Origin: Neoscytalidium dimidiatum
Lineage: Eukaryota > Ascomycota > Dothideomycetes > Botryosphaeriales > Botryosphaeriaceae
DNA length: 64,000 nucleotides
Direction of reading: 5' to 3'
NCBI GenBank assembly: GCA_037367355.1
Contig: CM074706.1
Coordinates: 1,488,001 to 1,552,000 of the forward strand
How positions within the stretch are numbered: position 1 is the first letter of the stretch; every line of letters begins with the position of its first letter. The position numbers were made by a program, and so were the translations under genes. The notes beneath the pieces were generated by a model. That model worked only from the letters and a program-made list of their open reading frames with translations. It had not been told where the DNA came from and ran no database searches. Shown here in pieces: positions 33,160-45,495 of this stretch.

Positions 33160-36040
33160 TTACTGCATGGGGTTCAGGTTCTGAGAATACTCGGCGTTGA
33201 ACAGACCGTTTTCCTGCTTTCCGAAGCCAGAGCCATTCCCGAAGAACTCGTCAAGGCTCATCCCGTTTTGTCCGTTGTAGCTGGTAGCAAAAGCCGAAGG
33301 GTTCCATGTGCCCGGGCTTGCCGTCTGCCCAAAGGACGATGAAGCTGTCGGTACATTGATATTTGTGCGGCGAGTGAAGTGGTCAGGATATTGTGACTGA
33401 GCCGTGACTGAAGGGGCTTGGGACGATGTGTTCTCAGGAGTAGTCTGGTGCATGTAGTAGTTAACCGGCCCATACGTGGTGTCGTATGAAGGACCAGGGG
33501 CTTGAGTATATCCATATCCGACTCCAGCCATGGACTCGTTCTGCTGGGAGAACGAAGCTGTGTTCTGCCTCTTTGGAGCAGGTGCAACCATGAACTCATC
33601 AGCACGCTTGCGTTTACCCATATTGAAGGGCTTAGTGCCAGTCTGAGTCTGGCCAGGAAAGCCACGAGACTCGGCCGTATGGTAACGAGTGCCGCCGTAT
33701 GGTCCTGCCGTGTTACGCTGCTCAATATCTACCGACATGTTGGAAAGTTGAGGCGGAACATGTGTGACCGGCCTGGACGCGCTATTGATTTTTCCAAGCG
33801 ACGGATAGTTCGGTGGCGTTGAAGTGCTGAAGGTAAGCAGACCATTGTTCGTGCTCCATTGCATGCTGGGTTGACCTGGGAAAGTGGTGCCTCCACTTTG
33901 ACTGCGGAAATGCTGAGGAGGGAGGGGATAAGCAGCATTTCCGTACGGCGCCTGCTTTTCCATAGGATTGCCCTGGCTGGGCAGAATGTCCAATTTAAAA
34001 TCGAGGGGAGAGGCGCCGTAGACTGAAAGAGGGCCATTGGAAATCAAAGAACTGGCGTACTGTGAGGCAGAGGTCAAGCCTTGTTGCTGTTGCTGCGGGC
34101 CGCGAGCCATCTCCGGGCTAAGCACTGGGCTGGAACCGTGGCCAATCGTCTGCATGGAGTAGCCAGCAGGAAGAGCAGCCGCCATCTGCAGAGGCTGGTA
34201 GAGATCCTGGCGAGAAACTGGAAGCTGGGAGACCGTCCTGTGAGGCATGGCGTCTTGAAGATGTGAGCTGTTCTGCGTCGAACCGCTCAGACCAAGCTGT
34301 CCTGGAAGGCTCCGATCTATGTTCTGAACCACTGGCGCTCTTCGTCCTCCTACCTGCCGCTTGCGCCTTGTAATTGTGTTGGCGGGCTGCTGGTTGTTGG
34401 AAGAAAGTCGTGCTATGGTTGCTGCGTTCCTCGCGGCACGGGCACTATTGTTCTTTCGGTGCTCCAATTCCATATCGGCGACACAGTAAGGCTGGTACAC
34501 AATTTCGTCCATGAAGTCCTTTCCCATCAACAGTTTCAACACAACAGACTTCTCCCTTCTCAGCAGCTCGAGGATGCTAGCAAGGCGTTGCATAACATTA
34601 GTCTGCTTCGGCAGATAGAACAGCTTGTGTCTCGCGTACTCAACGCTCTCTGGCACCAGGAAACCATTTTCCGCTCCATCTATCAATGCCTCCAGCAGCT
34701 GCCAGCTTACTACTTGGAGTTGCTCAACGGTGTACTTCGGTCTCTTTCTTTCTTTAGCGCGTTTGACGAAACGGGTTATATCGTGGCTGTTCGGGCGAGT
34801 CTGAATTTCGACGACATCGATGATTGCGTCGTATATCTTAATAAAGAAGTGCAACTTGTTGTTCTTCAAGATAGGGAGGTACTGATCGTGGTCCAGGCCA
34901 TTCATATCTCTCTCTCGGGCTTTGCCCAGGAAGGCCAAGGCTGCCGCCATGTCGGTGAACTTCGAGTCCGCAGGAAGATCATCCCAGCGTGGATAGACTG
35001 ATGGCGGAATGACTGAGACAGGCGAAGCTGCCGAATCCGTTATATCTGTTGAACTTAATGGGGCAGTGGATTCAAAAGCTGCAGAAGCATCAGAAGTGGT
35101 CGAAGCAGCATAATCGGACGAAGCAGCAGAACCGATCGGGGCAGTAGAGCTGGTCGGAGCAGCAGAAACAGCCAGAGTATCCAAAGCCGCCTTGAGCTTG
35201 TCCCTCTTGTGCTCATTGTCTCTGCGCACTTTCGCTTTCATCGCTGCATAAGCCATGGGGGCGTAGATGAAGTTAGAAATGGCTTTCTCGTTGTTCCCCA
35301 TGATGTCGTTGACAATAGCTTTCTCCAGCCTGACTGCCTTGCACATTTGCTCATGCAATTCTGAGATAGTCATATTCTCAGCAGTGGTAGCCATGTCCTT
35401 CATCCCCATCTGTGTCGAGTTATTGGTCCGCTGGAAGCCCAAAGTGCTCCCCTCTATCAGTAAAGACTGTTATGAGTAAGTGCATCATTAGAGAGAAAAG
35501 CTATTCGGGTGACAGAAAGCTCACATGGACTTTATACGACATAGCAACGACTTTCTTTTCAGACCAGTGCGGCTGCGCAGACTCCTTACCGACTTTCAAC
35601 TTCGTCAATAGCCGAACCTGGAGGCTTGTTGGATTGTCCCGCGCCTGGCTCATGTCCACCATCGCCTCGTAAAAACGCTCCGCACAGGCCGCATAGTCTT
35701 GATTCAGCTGGGTTACCGCAGGTAGCTCAGTAACAGGTATCGTCTGGATGCGAACGTTGATCTCCTCCCGCCTGTACCTTTCTGCATCCTGCCCGCTGAG
35801 GATCAACTTTCCATACTCGATCTTGTGTAGGCTTGGATAGCGCGGGATCCTCTGTGGATCTGATGGGACGTCGTTACTCGAGTCAATCCAGTGAGCGAAT
35901 CGCGGCACAAGTAGAGCGTCAAGCGCTGAATTGGGCTGGGGGAGCTGCAGTCGAGGTGCTGGGCTGTTACATGTTGAAGATTGCTCTGGGGGTACGTGCG
36001 GCGGTGGAGTGTAGGTAGTCGGAGGCGCTCCGTAGCTCAT
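33160..36040 (-). CDS. two-module protein of unknown function with long Q/P/S-rich tail (tandem paralogue B)
   Basis: Exons 36040-35525 and 35451-33160 give 935 residues; start ATG at MSYGAPPTTY. After a Pro-rich N-terminus, module 1 runs about residues 64-244 (RIPRYPSLHKIE to ISNFIYAPMAYAAMK), then a Ser/Thr/Ala linker, then module 2 about 324-503 (VYPRWDDLPADS, ALIDGAENGF, MDEIVYQPY). Modules match those of paralogue A. The single intron falls inside module 1 at the position of intron 1 of A. The acceptor at 35452 was chosen because it keeps phase 0 into GSTLGFQ. The 430-residue C-terminal tail is disordered, Gln/Ser/Pro-rich, with basic clusters RRKRQVGGRR and KRKRADEF, probable nuclear signals. 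This looks like a nuclear protein; function unknown. Confidence 0.8.
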
Positions 36041-39003
36041 GGCGATGACTGTTTGATTGCAGCTTTGGACAGCTTTGAATGAAGGTGTAGCGGTAGCGAA
36101 AGCGATGCTCAAAAGCGACGTGTTGTGGTGAGCGTGACGGCGGTAGATGACTGTGCGTATGTGGGTGAATTTGGGAGAAAGAGTCCGCTGAGAGGGATGT
36201 TGATGAGAGAGGGTGCCGTCTTATAGAACCGTCGACTGCGTTCTGCCCACTCACGGCGTGGCTGCATTTCTACCAGCGTCGACTGTCACTGTAAACAAAT
36301 CTAACACGGCGCGCTAAGCGAAGGACCTGGTAGTCACTGTAGCCCAGACGCGGTGGCTGTCAACTGCAACCATTAACACTTTCGAGATTGTATCTGGTCT
36401 GGAGAGCCGCTTCATAATTATGTCCCGTCTCTCAAATCTTCCATATCGCATAATGCAGCCTGAGAGCCGCAGCCCGATTTCGCGACATCCATTGAAGATA
36501 CTAGTACCATTCTGCCTCTCCAAAAGCGTCTCACTCGAAAGGCATACGCAAATCACGACCTTCGAATGAATATCGATATATTTATGCCCACTTGAAACAA
36601 CTACTCAGGGACACTCGCCCCGATGCTTCAAGTCCTTTCGTATAAAACATGGGACTGAGTTGCGCAGCTATGGAAGACCAAGGTTCTGGAAGAAGAGGGG
36701 GGGTGAGAGGTTTCCACAAGCATAAGAAGTGTTGCAGCAAGCTTTAATCTTCTCTAAAGATTTGTATATGGCAAAGAAAGAGGAATAACAGTTCATTGTG
36801 ACTAGAATGATACGACTTTACGTCTGTACACGCGGCTCAGGAATTAAAACATTGCAGCAATCAGTCGCGCAAAGATATGCGGCTTCCAGCGTGCCAAGTT
36901 GACGCTACCGAATGCGAAAACAAAGAAAATTGCACTATTTTGCAGTTATTGCACAAGTTCATAACTGCGAACTAATTACCTAATAATAAGTACAGCAGCT
37001 TCTAGTCATAATTAGATGTTTAACGACCATATGGGCATACATATATATTCTTAAGGTTATTTATTTGGTTTAGTAGGATATCATCGTATAGTCTTTCCCT
37101 AGAAACTCTTACTAAGGTATCAACGAGAAGAGAGTCCTACATAGCTGCATCTAGTGCATCATTGATTTTAGGCTCATTTCCGCATACCAAGAGCCTGTTT
37201 TAGTAAGGACAAAGGATGCAAAGCGGATTTAAGCTATAGGCATTACTGTTGTTATGGTCGAGAACATTTATCGGGGTACCGCTCGGCTCAGCTTGGTTAT
37301 GCAATTCATTCCGAGGCTGGCAGGTCGATCGCCAAACTCAATAATTTCAGACGCTTACGTACCAGCCGTTGTTCCAAAGTTGAAGTCGGATACCAGCATG
37401 TAATCTTTCAAACTCTATAGGGACAACCCGCTAGCGGGGCGTCAATCCATTGTTCAAGTACACTGAGAGTTTAATATAAAGAAAAAAAAATTTGGTATCT
37501 TTTGCTTTTGCCATGGCTTGGAAGTTTACAAAAAGTCGCTGGAAGATATTACTTTACGAATCAGAAAAGGGTTTCTCATTTTTTCGTAAATTTATTTGTT
37601 CCTCTCCCCGTTAGTGTTTGGCAAATTTTCTAGATCGTGGCATTCTATGCTCGGTCTGCATTATTAACTCTCATCCTGCTTATCCCACACGGTGGAGTGA
37701 ATATTTTAGGGAGAGCTATTGGGAGTATCTCTGATATATTCCACACTCTTGAAGGCCATGTAACGTCTTTTCAACCGTCCATTCGTCAATGTTTTGTTCC
37801 ACAAGCTGGATCGTGGAATCCTACTATTGCTTATGCTTCAGGTACTTGCAGCTTTCAAGGTACGCCTTCATCTCTGTTGATGTGAGGAGTTGCAATTTTG
37901 CGGATAAGCGATTCCAGTCTCGGTACTAGAGAGGCTGTAATTGGCATGATTTCTCTCTGTGCGTGTCAGCGAGTGCTTTCTTGCTGCTTTGGGTTGTTGA
38001 TGTCATTAGTGATCGAGCTGAATATAAAAGGAAATTATGGCTTGCTTGTTGGATGATGATAGGGTGAGGACTGTTCGAGTGGTTCCGTAGGGCAGAGGGT
38101 GTAGTAAAGTATCGGGAGATTCTTAGGGAAAATGCGATTCAATGCTGGGGATTCGGTTCAGTAGATATCAATACTTCTGCCCGGCTCTCCATGGTCCGCT
38201 CCAGTCTTGCACGGTGATAACATTCGTTCACAGCACAAGTCACTAGTATCGAAAAATGCAAAGGGATGTTGTTGAGGTTTTATGAACAACTATATGGTTT
38301 CTGACGGACGCGGCGCAACTCCTCTACTCTTGCGCGAAGAGATCCTTTGTGAAACGTTACAAATACATCACAAACTTCGCATACGACATGCTCCGAGTTT
38401 CTCTGACTGCCGCTATTTTCTGCATGATAATCTGCTCTGCTTTTTCTGGATCTCGATCTTTCGATACAAGGACTGGGCAAATCTTCCTTTTTTATGTAGC
38501 CAACAGCCTAGTCTCATTTACGCCAATAGGCTTTGGACTGGATAAGGTCCTGTCGCTGTTAGTTTTTTTTTTTTTTTTTTGGTGGTGACACCCGCAATAG
38601 TTTATACCAGTGTGACTACACCACCAATCACAACCCGCATCCACCAACACGCCTAGCACCGGCAACCCTTCTACATCTTTCCAATCCGCGCCCGCAGACT
38701 GACCCGGTCGACAAACCCGCATCAAGCAGGCGGCACCGAACACCCCGGCCGGCATCCCTGCCGCGAATCTGCAAGAACGGCCGGAGCGGGGCAGCTCGCT
38801 TCCCCGTTGGATTTGGCCCCCTCCTCCGGCGATAAAAAGCACGCCCGCGCATATACGGTGCACGCGATGACGAACCGCTAAGCACATCGCTTGAGAACTG
38901 CCCTTCTAATTACGTGCGACAGGGAGAGCCAGCTGCTGTGCGACCACAAATACGACGGCAGCGCCACTCAATCGCCCGCTCCCAGCGCTCGCGCGCAGCA
39001 GCA
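36041..39003. other. gene-free, AT-richer region
   Basis: Roughly 36,600-38,600 is visibly richer in A+T than its surroundings, with many TA steps (for example around 36,970-37,100) and only short frames. A frame at 37637-37885 is hydrophobic at its start but recognises nothing. This could be a mutated (RIP-type) repeat remnant or simply a long promoter region. GATAAAAAG at 38831-38839 lies about 165 bp before the ATG of the next P450. Confidence 0.45.
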
Positions 39004-41157
39004 ATGACAACCACCATGGAGGCACCGCTACACAGCGCCCTCGCCCCGCTCGTCATGGGCGTCGCTTTCCATGCGCTGGTCCAGCTCGTCGAGATCGACA
39101 TGTTTCTACTACCCGTCTTGGGCGCGTTCAGCGCGCTCGGCGTCGCGCAGCTCTACCTCAGCGTGCAGGTCTTCGGAAACACCATCCCAAACGCCATATT
39201 CACATTAGCGATTAAAGGCGCGCTGTTCGCTCTGGGACTGGCTTCTTCGATACTGGTTTATCGGGGCTTCTTCCACCGGCTGAGGAAGTTCCCAGGGCCG
39301 GTGGCAGCGAGATTCACCAAATTTTATGCAGTGTGGCTGTCTGCGCGGAAGGTACAGTGGCATTTGGAGCTGGAGAGGTTGCAGAAGGAGTACGGAGATG
39401 TAGTAAGGACGGGTGAGTGAGATTCCTCTCTGCACTAGGCGCATTCAGCACGAGCACCTCAGGAAAGTTGGGGGGAAAGGAGAAATCAATGGCACAGCAC
39501 AGCACAGCTGCGGAATCCCTCTTCAACCTGACATTCAAACGCTGACCCGAACCCCATCCCGCAAACAGGACCCCGCGAACTCACCATCTTCCGGCCCGAG
39601 GCCATTGCGCCCGTCGCCGCCTGCCGCAAGACCACCCTCTACCAGCTCTCCGACCACTCCAACGACCGGCTCGGCCTGATCGAGACCCGCGACCTCGACG
39701 ACCACCGCCGCCGGCGCAAGCCGTGGGAGATGGCGCTCAGCACGAAATCCATTGCCGCGTACGACGCGCGGATGCAGGACACCATCGGCACCTTCCTGTC
39801 CGCTCTCTCCACTTTCGCGTCCTCGGGAAAGCCCGTCAACATTACGGATTGGATCGCGTACCTGTCGTACGACTTGATGGGCGTGGTGGGGTTCGGGAGA
39901 GACTTCGGGCAGCTGGAGGGCGGCGGGGTGGAGCATTGGGCGGTGCGCGCATTGAGGGCGCAGCAGATGTTTTTTGGTATCTTGAAGCCTATTCCATGGT
40001 TGCTTAACGCTGCGTCAAAGATTCCTGGAGCGGATCGGGCGGTGGCGCCGTTTGTGGAGTACTGCAAGGGACTGGTGGCGGAGAAGAGGAAGGTAAGGAG
40101 ATCTCGCTCTTTAAAGGATCCGCCGGCGATCTTAGGGAGACAGGGACCAAGCGAGGCCCAGAAATGTGATGACGAAGTAGAGAAAAGGCGATCATGAGAA
40201 GGGGAGGGGATCGAAAGCAGCCAGACAGGAGGAGAAAGCCCACTAACCAATCTCCAAACCGTAGACCTTACAAGCCCAAGACCCCAGCGCCTCCATCCCG
40301 TCCGACATCATATCCTGGATCCTCGCCGAATACGCCGCTGGGACCCCCCACGCCCCACGCACGCAAGCCGCCCTCGACGAAGACGGCCGCACCATCGTCG
40401 TCGCCGGCGCGTAAGTCCCCGCCCCACCTCGTCCCCTCCACCACCACCACCACCACCAACAACAACAACAACGAACTAACAACCCGGACCCAGCGACACG
40501 ACCTCCAACACCCTCACCAACGCGCTATTCTACCTCGCGCGCCACCCGCACGTCTACGCGCGCCTCCAAACCCAGCTGACCGCCCTCTTCCCTGCGGGCC
40601 CGCGCACCTTCACCTACGCGCATCTCTCCGCGCACCTCGCGCGCGCGCCCCTCCTTGACGCCATCATCCACGAAACGACGCGCCTCAAGCCCGCCGTGCC
40701 GTCCGGCACGCCGCGCGTGACGCCTCCGGGCGGTCTCGCCATCGCCCTCGTCGACTCGTCGTCCACCGGCGGCGGCGGCGAGCTGCGCATCCCCGGCGAC
40801 GTCGACGTGTACATCCCGCCGTACGTGGTGCAGCGCGACGCGCGCTACTTCCCCGCGCCGGAGGCCTTCGTGCCGGAGCGGTGGCTGGAGGCGGGGCAAG
40901 ACGGGGCGAGGCCGGAGCTGGCGGCGCGGGACAAGGGCGCGTTCTTCCCGTTCCAGGTGGGCCAGTACGCGTGCGTGGGGAAGGGGCTGGCGATGTGGGA
41001 GATGCGGAGCGTGCTGGCGCGGGTGGCGCTGGGGTACGACGTCTCGTTCGCCGAGAGCGACGAGGAGAGGGGGGAGGGGTTCGATAAAGGCATGAGGGAC
41101 ACGTTTACGATGACGTTGGGGCCGTTGTGGTTGTTGTTTAGGGAGAGGAAGTGGTAA
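39004..41157 (+). CDS. cytochrome P450 with extended multi-helix N-terminus
   Basis: Heme-thiolate monooxygenase anchored in the ER. Exons 39004-39412, 39569-40092, 40265-40410, 40494-41157 give 580 residues. About 95 residues with three hydrophobic segments precede the hinge RKFPGPVAARF, against one helix in most P450s. The I-helix VVAGADTTSNTL is created across intron 3 (acceptor CAG at 40491-40493). ExxR is ETTR in IIHETTRLKPA, and VPERWLEAG is the PERF region. The heme loop is FPFQVGQYACVGKG, with the Cys ligand but Gln-Tyr-Ala where Arg is usual. Long N-termini and such a heme loop occur in fungal P450s of the tryprostatin 6-hydroxylase/CYP67 kind. ATG 39016 is an alternative start. Substrate unknown. 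Confidence 0.9.
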
Positions 41158-43102
41158 GGTTGGCGGGCGACGAAGCGAATAGCGGTGATGATCTTGCCTT
41201 TGCTCTTTCTTTGTCATCCTTCAGTCATGACAAGGTATATCAGCTGTCCTCAAGAAATCCTGCGAAATGAGATTAAGGGCGGGGTGCGATATTATCAGGG
41301 TGTATTGCAAGGCCACGAATCAATATAACCGCGAAGGCTGCATGATGTGAGATGTCTCTAAACGACGGAATTCACCATGACTGAATCGTACCGATGATGC
41401 TACTTACCACTGTAACGACCTATGCAGAGAACTGTGATAGCATAGGAAGGGGCTTGAACGATGGCGACGTCGCCCAAACAAGCACCGCCACTGCTGGAGC
41501 GGAATGCATGTGCGACCATTCATCGGCTCCGAAAGCCTTTGCCTTGGGCCACCACCTTCCATTTGGAGTAAGTGTAGGGTAGTGCAGCATATTGTCTCAC
41601 GTCAGCCCAGTCTTCGGGGAGTGCCGACCCTGTGGTAACTATTAAGCCATCCAAGAAAGCGAGATTTTTCCTTGCGTCAGTCGCATGGTCGAAAATGAAA
41701 TTCTCCGAGTGGCTATTTAGCCGCGGGGAACACAACTCGCCGGATTTGGCAGCTGCATAGTGTATATGCACTACATGTGGTCAGTTCCAAGCAAACAGGC
41801 TAAGGGGTCAAGACGGAAATGAAGAGGCAAACAAGGCGCGATGCGGAAGACGCGCCGACTCAATTGGTTGCAGGCCATGAAACACAATAATGCTGCAAAA
41901 AACCTCCCAAGATGAAAAACAAAACAGAGATGCGACATATAATTACGAACTGGTGTATCACCAGCCAAAAAAAAAAAAAAAGACCGACAGAATCACAAAT
42001 GAGACACGCTAAACAGCAAAAAAAGCAGAAAACCACCCAATTTGATGATCCGAAGTACCGCCTGCCCATCCTTAATCCTTTTATCTCAAGTAGTGATCCG
42101 ATCTCTACGCCATCCAAAATGCCAAAGCCAAAGGAACAAAAAAAAAAAAAACAGGAGACATGTTGGTCAGGGAGTGTGCTGTAACAAACAGGAGATAGAA
42201 TGTGAGGTGGCCCGTCTCTAAGGGCAAGAAAACGGTTGAATCTACATAGACTGACCAGATTCAGCGGACAAAGATGCTATGAGAAGAAGTCGCTCAGAAT
42301 GATATCAAGTTTCAAAGGCAGATGCAGTATGCCCGGCATGTAAAAAGGTATACTCGACCGTCGCTCGTGAAAATACTCTTGCGCTGCATGAGACGTCGTA
42401 CGATTAATTTCTTTTTTATTTAGATTATAGGTCGAAAAAGTAGTCCAGGTCCAGCTAGGGAAAGCAGCCAGGCAGAGGCCGGATCAAGTGTCCATGAAGT
42501 GGCAATCCAGGTAAGAGAGTCCGGTCCAGAGGAAAGTAGCCATGACCTCGGGCGTACGGAGCAAGATCAGCCACAGTATATATCCTATCCGGACTATGGG
42601 CCACATGAACAAACAGGCTGGCTCACGACAGCGGGCTCCGTGCAGGAAATGCGGCCATACGGGTACCTCCTTCACCGGCAGCGAAGGTTTGGTGGTTTGA
42701 AGGCGACCCAAGCCACATCAAGGATGTCCTGGACAAGACATCAAAAAAGTGAGGCGATAACCGTCATTCCTTGACTCGTTCCGGCTAGCACGTCCCAAGC
42801 CGGCTATCTCGGTTTCCGTGCGGCTGCGAGTGATTGCGAAGTTATGCCAAGGCTCCAAGGCCATGGTTCGAAAGTCATTTTTGGTGGTTCGATGGTTCGG
42901 GAAGGCCCGCCGCCCGTGACGTTGAGCATAGGGATCAGCGGATTAGTGGGACAAGGGAAGTCTACGCTCGGACACGCTGGTAAGTGAACAGAAGGCAGTT
43001 TCCCGACGAGTAAAGAAGACTCTTTACCGCACCAGGCAGGATATCCAGGCGTTAAGGTTACGCCAGAGCTCCCGCCGCTCACCTCGCGGTGAGAGAGCCT
43101 AG
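41158..43102. other. intergenic, convergent gene ends
   Basis: No gene seen. Contains several poly(A) runs (near 41969 and 42140) and only short frames. Confidence 0.5.
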
Positions 43103-44464
43103 TCATGCCAGTTCTTCTATACGATCAGACACACGGTTGTCCCTCTCCTGGGGGTGGCCGGACGGCGGAGCAGGGAGCACAGCACGGGAGAGCGTGGGCA
43201 CACTGGGATCAGCAAAGGTAAAGAGGGTCCTCCTGCGGCTCTTGCCAAAGGCACTTTGGACAAGAAGGAACCAGTCGTCGGTCTTGGTCCACCAGCGGGA
43301 CTTGGCTTCCAGCACATGGAGGAGATCCGGATCCATGATGTCCAGGCCGCCGAAGCGCTTGAAGACGGGCCAGCTCAGGTCCTCGACGACAAACTTTACG
43401 ACGGGATACTCATAGGTGCCACAGTCGCCAGAGTCGGCAAGCTCTCGCGACTCACGACGGACGATGGCGGTGACGCCTAGGAAACAAGCGTTCTTGCGCA
43501 CCTCGAGCACGCCACAGACCTGCGGTGGCTGGTAGCGGACAAGAGCTTGGTTGTGCTTTGCTCTCAGGACGCGCCGAGTTGGGCCACTCTGAGGCGGAGG
43601 CGGCAGCGGGCCTTGGGCTACGGGGAGCGTGGAGTTTGTTTGCTCCCATGAACTGTCGGGGAAAATCAGGTCAGGTGAGGCGACCAATGGGGGGCGAGTG
43701 TAGGGACGGACCTCGAGCTGTCGATAGAGAGAGAATCCATTTAGTGGTGAGCACCGCCGGACAGCGCAGGCGATCTCGCAAAAGATGAATCAGGCTTGGA
43801 GCTGGGAGCACCTTGGGAGGACATGGGCGAGTGGGCGAGGGCGCGGTTTTTGGAGAAAGCGCATTGCTCGCGGATTGCAATTGTGTCGCAGCCGGGGCAT
43901 GGAGTTGCTGTTTCTGTATGACCGGAAGGATTTCCGGCAGGCGTGGAGCCCCGTTGCTGCCCGCCGGAGTTGGTGCAATCTCGGGGAGGGTGGTGATGCC
44001 CAAGCGGCGCGACTCGGCGCGACCCACAGCGAGTCAAGCAGCGCTGCTCCCTGCCGCATGTGCTGAAGATATGCGTGCGGCTCGTTTCTCGAAAGCCCAA
44101 AGCGAGAGTGCTCGTTTTCCGCGGCATCCCGTCGCATCATCCGGCGGCGCTCATATGAAGCGGCCACTGCCCAAGCCGCGTCTTTCGAATGCGACTGGTC
44201 ATCGCTCTCGTTGGTGCGCCAGGCGGAGCATGGGAAGCCGACGATTTGACGCGCGCGCCGACATCCGCGGATGCGTTGCTGCCCATGTTGCCGCTGACCG
44301 ACACTCACTGGCCCCGAATTGACGGTAGGATCGCGAGCCGGTGTCTCGCAGTCAGCTGTGCCGCGACAGGAGAGCGCTTGCGGGGACGGCTGCGGCGACG
44401 ACTGACGAGCGACGGGTGACGGCGACGAAGGGGGTGGCGAGTCGAGGAAAGAGGAGCGAGACAT
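43103..44464 (-). CDS. unknown conserved-looking protein, exon structure only partly resolved
   Basis: I do not recognise the family. The last exon, about 43652-43103, codes a structured block: GPTRRVLRAKHNQALVRY, QVCGVLEVRKNACFLGVTAI, YPVVKFVVEDLSWPVFKRFG, LDIMDPDLLHVLEAKSRWW, and it is the reason for the call. The first exon is probably 44464-44309 (ATG of MSRSSFLDSP, donor GTGAGT at 44308-44303). A middle exon around 44007-43796 reads LPEIAPTPAGSNGAPRLPEI in the same phase as exon 1. The junction into the last exon is unsettled: the good acceptor at 43653 does not fit the phase of the middle exon, while an alternative AG about 11 bp further in does. It is divergent from the NTF2-like gene, with about 1.2 kb between the starts. 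Confidence 0.55.
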
Positions 44465-45463
44465 GGGTCAGGAGTGTCGGAGGCTGCCGTGCACGCATTT
44501 GCTCGGGTCGAGGGTGCGTGAGGGCGGTGACCGTGGAGGGCAGGAATCGGCGTCGTCGGTCGGTGGTTCAGCGGCGCTGCCACAGGCCGAGAGGCCTCAG
44601 TGCCGCAGCCGCAGCCAGACTCGAGCGAAAACGCGCGCAAGAGCCGGGCGTGTTCCTGGCCGCTGCGCTCATCTGCACGCTCGGCTGACCGCTCGCCTCG
44701 TCTCGTTTCGTCTCGTCTCGACCTTCGCGCCGCTGGTTGGCGGGTCGAAGCTTTGGTGGTTCACTGCAGGCACAGACAGGTACAGGTACTGCGTACAGGC
44801 ACAGGCACAGGCACAGGCACAAGCAAATGTCCACGCCGTCATTGCAGCACAACACTCGGGCCCCAGCAAATGGAAGAGCCCCGCCCACTCCAAACCTCGC
44901 TCGCTTCTCCACGCCACCGCCCGTCGGCCAGTCAGCCAGCCAGCCAGCCGTAGGAGGGCAGGCTGCCAAGGGCGCGCAGGAGGCCGGGGTCACATCATCC
45001 CTGGCTTCCTTTCCATCCACCCATCTGCCCATCCACGCACCGCATCATCCGCATCCGCATCCGCGAATCCTTCAGCAGCACCCCTTGCGGCTGCTGCACG
45101 GCGGCTGGCCGCACGCGGCACTGGCGCCTGCCGGGGCTTTTCTAGCGGGCGTTCGGCGCGCGGTCCGCCAGGCCACAGCGGCACACGGGCGGGCTGAGTA
45201 ATGTATGCGGCCACTGACACGATTCGGAGGGCTCCCTGTGCTGATCCCTCCCGGCATGCTAATCTGCGGCCAGCGACCGGCCGCATCTTAATACATCCGC
45301 CCTGCCCTGGCCCACGCAATCGCGCTGAAAGGAAGCACGAGAAGCTGCGTCGAGCTGCGAACAGCCTCGTGCCCGGTCTTCCCCCCCCCCGCCCACGCCG
45401 CCCAAGCCGCGAAGCCCAAGCCTGCGCTTGCTCAGCTCTGCCCTGCTTTGCCTTGCGTCTGCA

Positions 45464-45495
<32 letters not shown>

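Noticed and set aside
44797..44822. Repeated ACAGGC units as a CRISPR-like or regulatory array
   Set aside because: It is a short simple-sequence repeat without spacers, and CRISPR arrays do not occur in fungal nuclear DNA.
44463..45197. 244-codon plus-strand frame upstream of the NTF2-like gene
   Set aside because: It has no start context, includes simple repeats (ACAGGC) translated as QAQAQA, and competes with equally long frames on other phases. It is likely promoter and leader.
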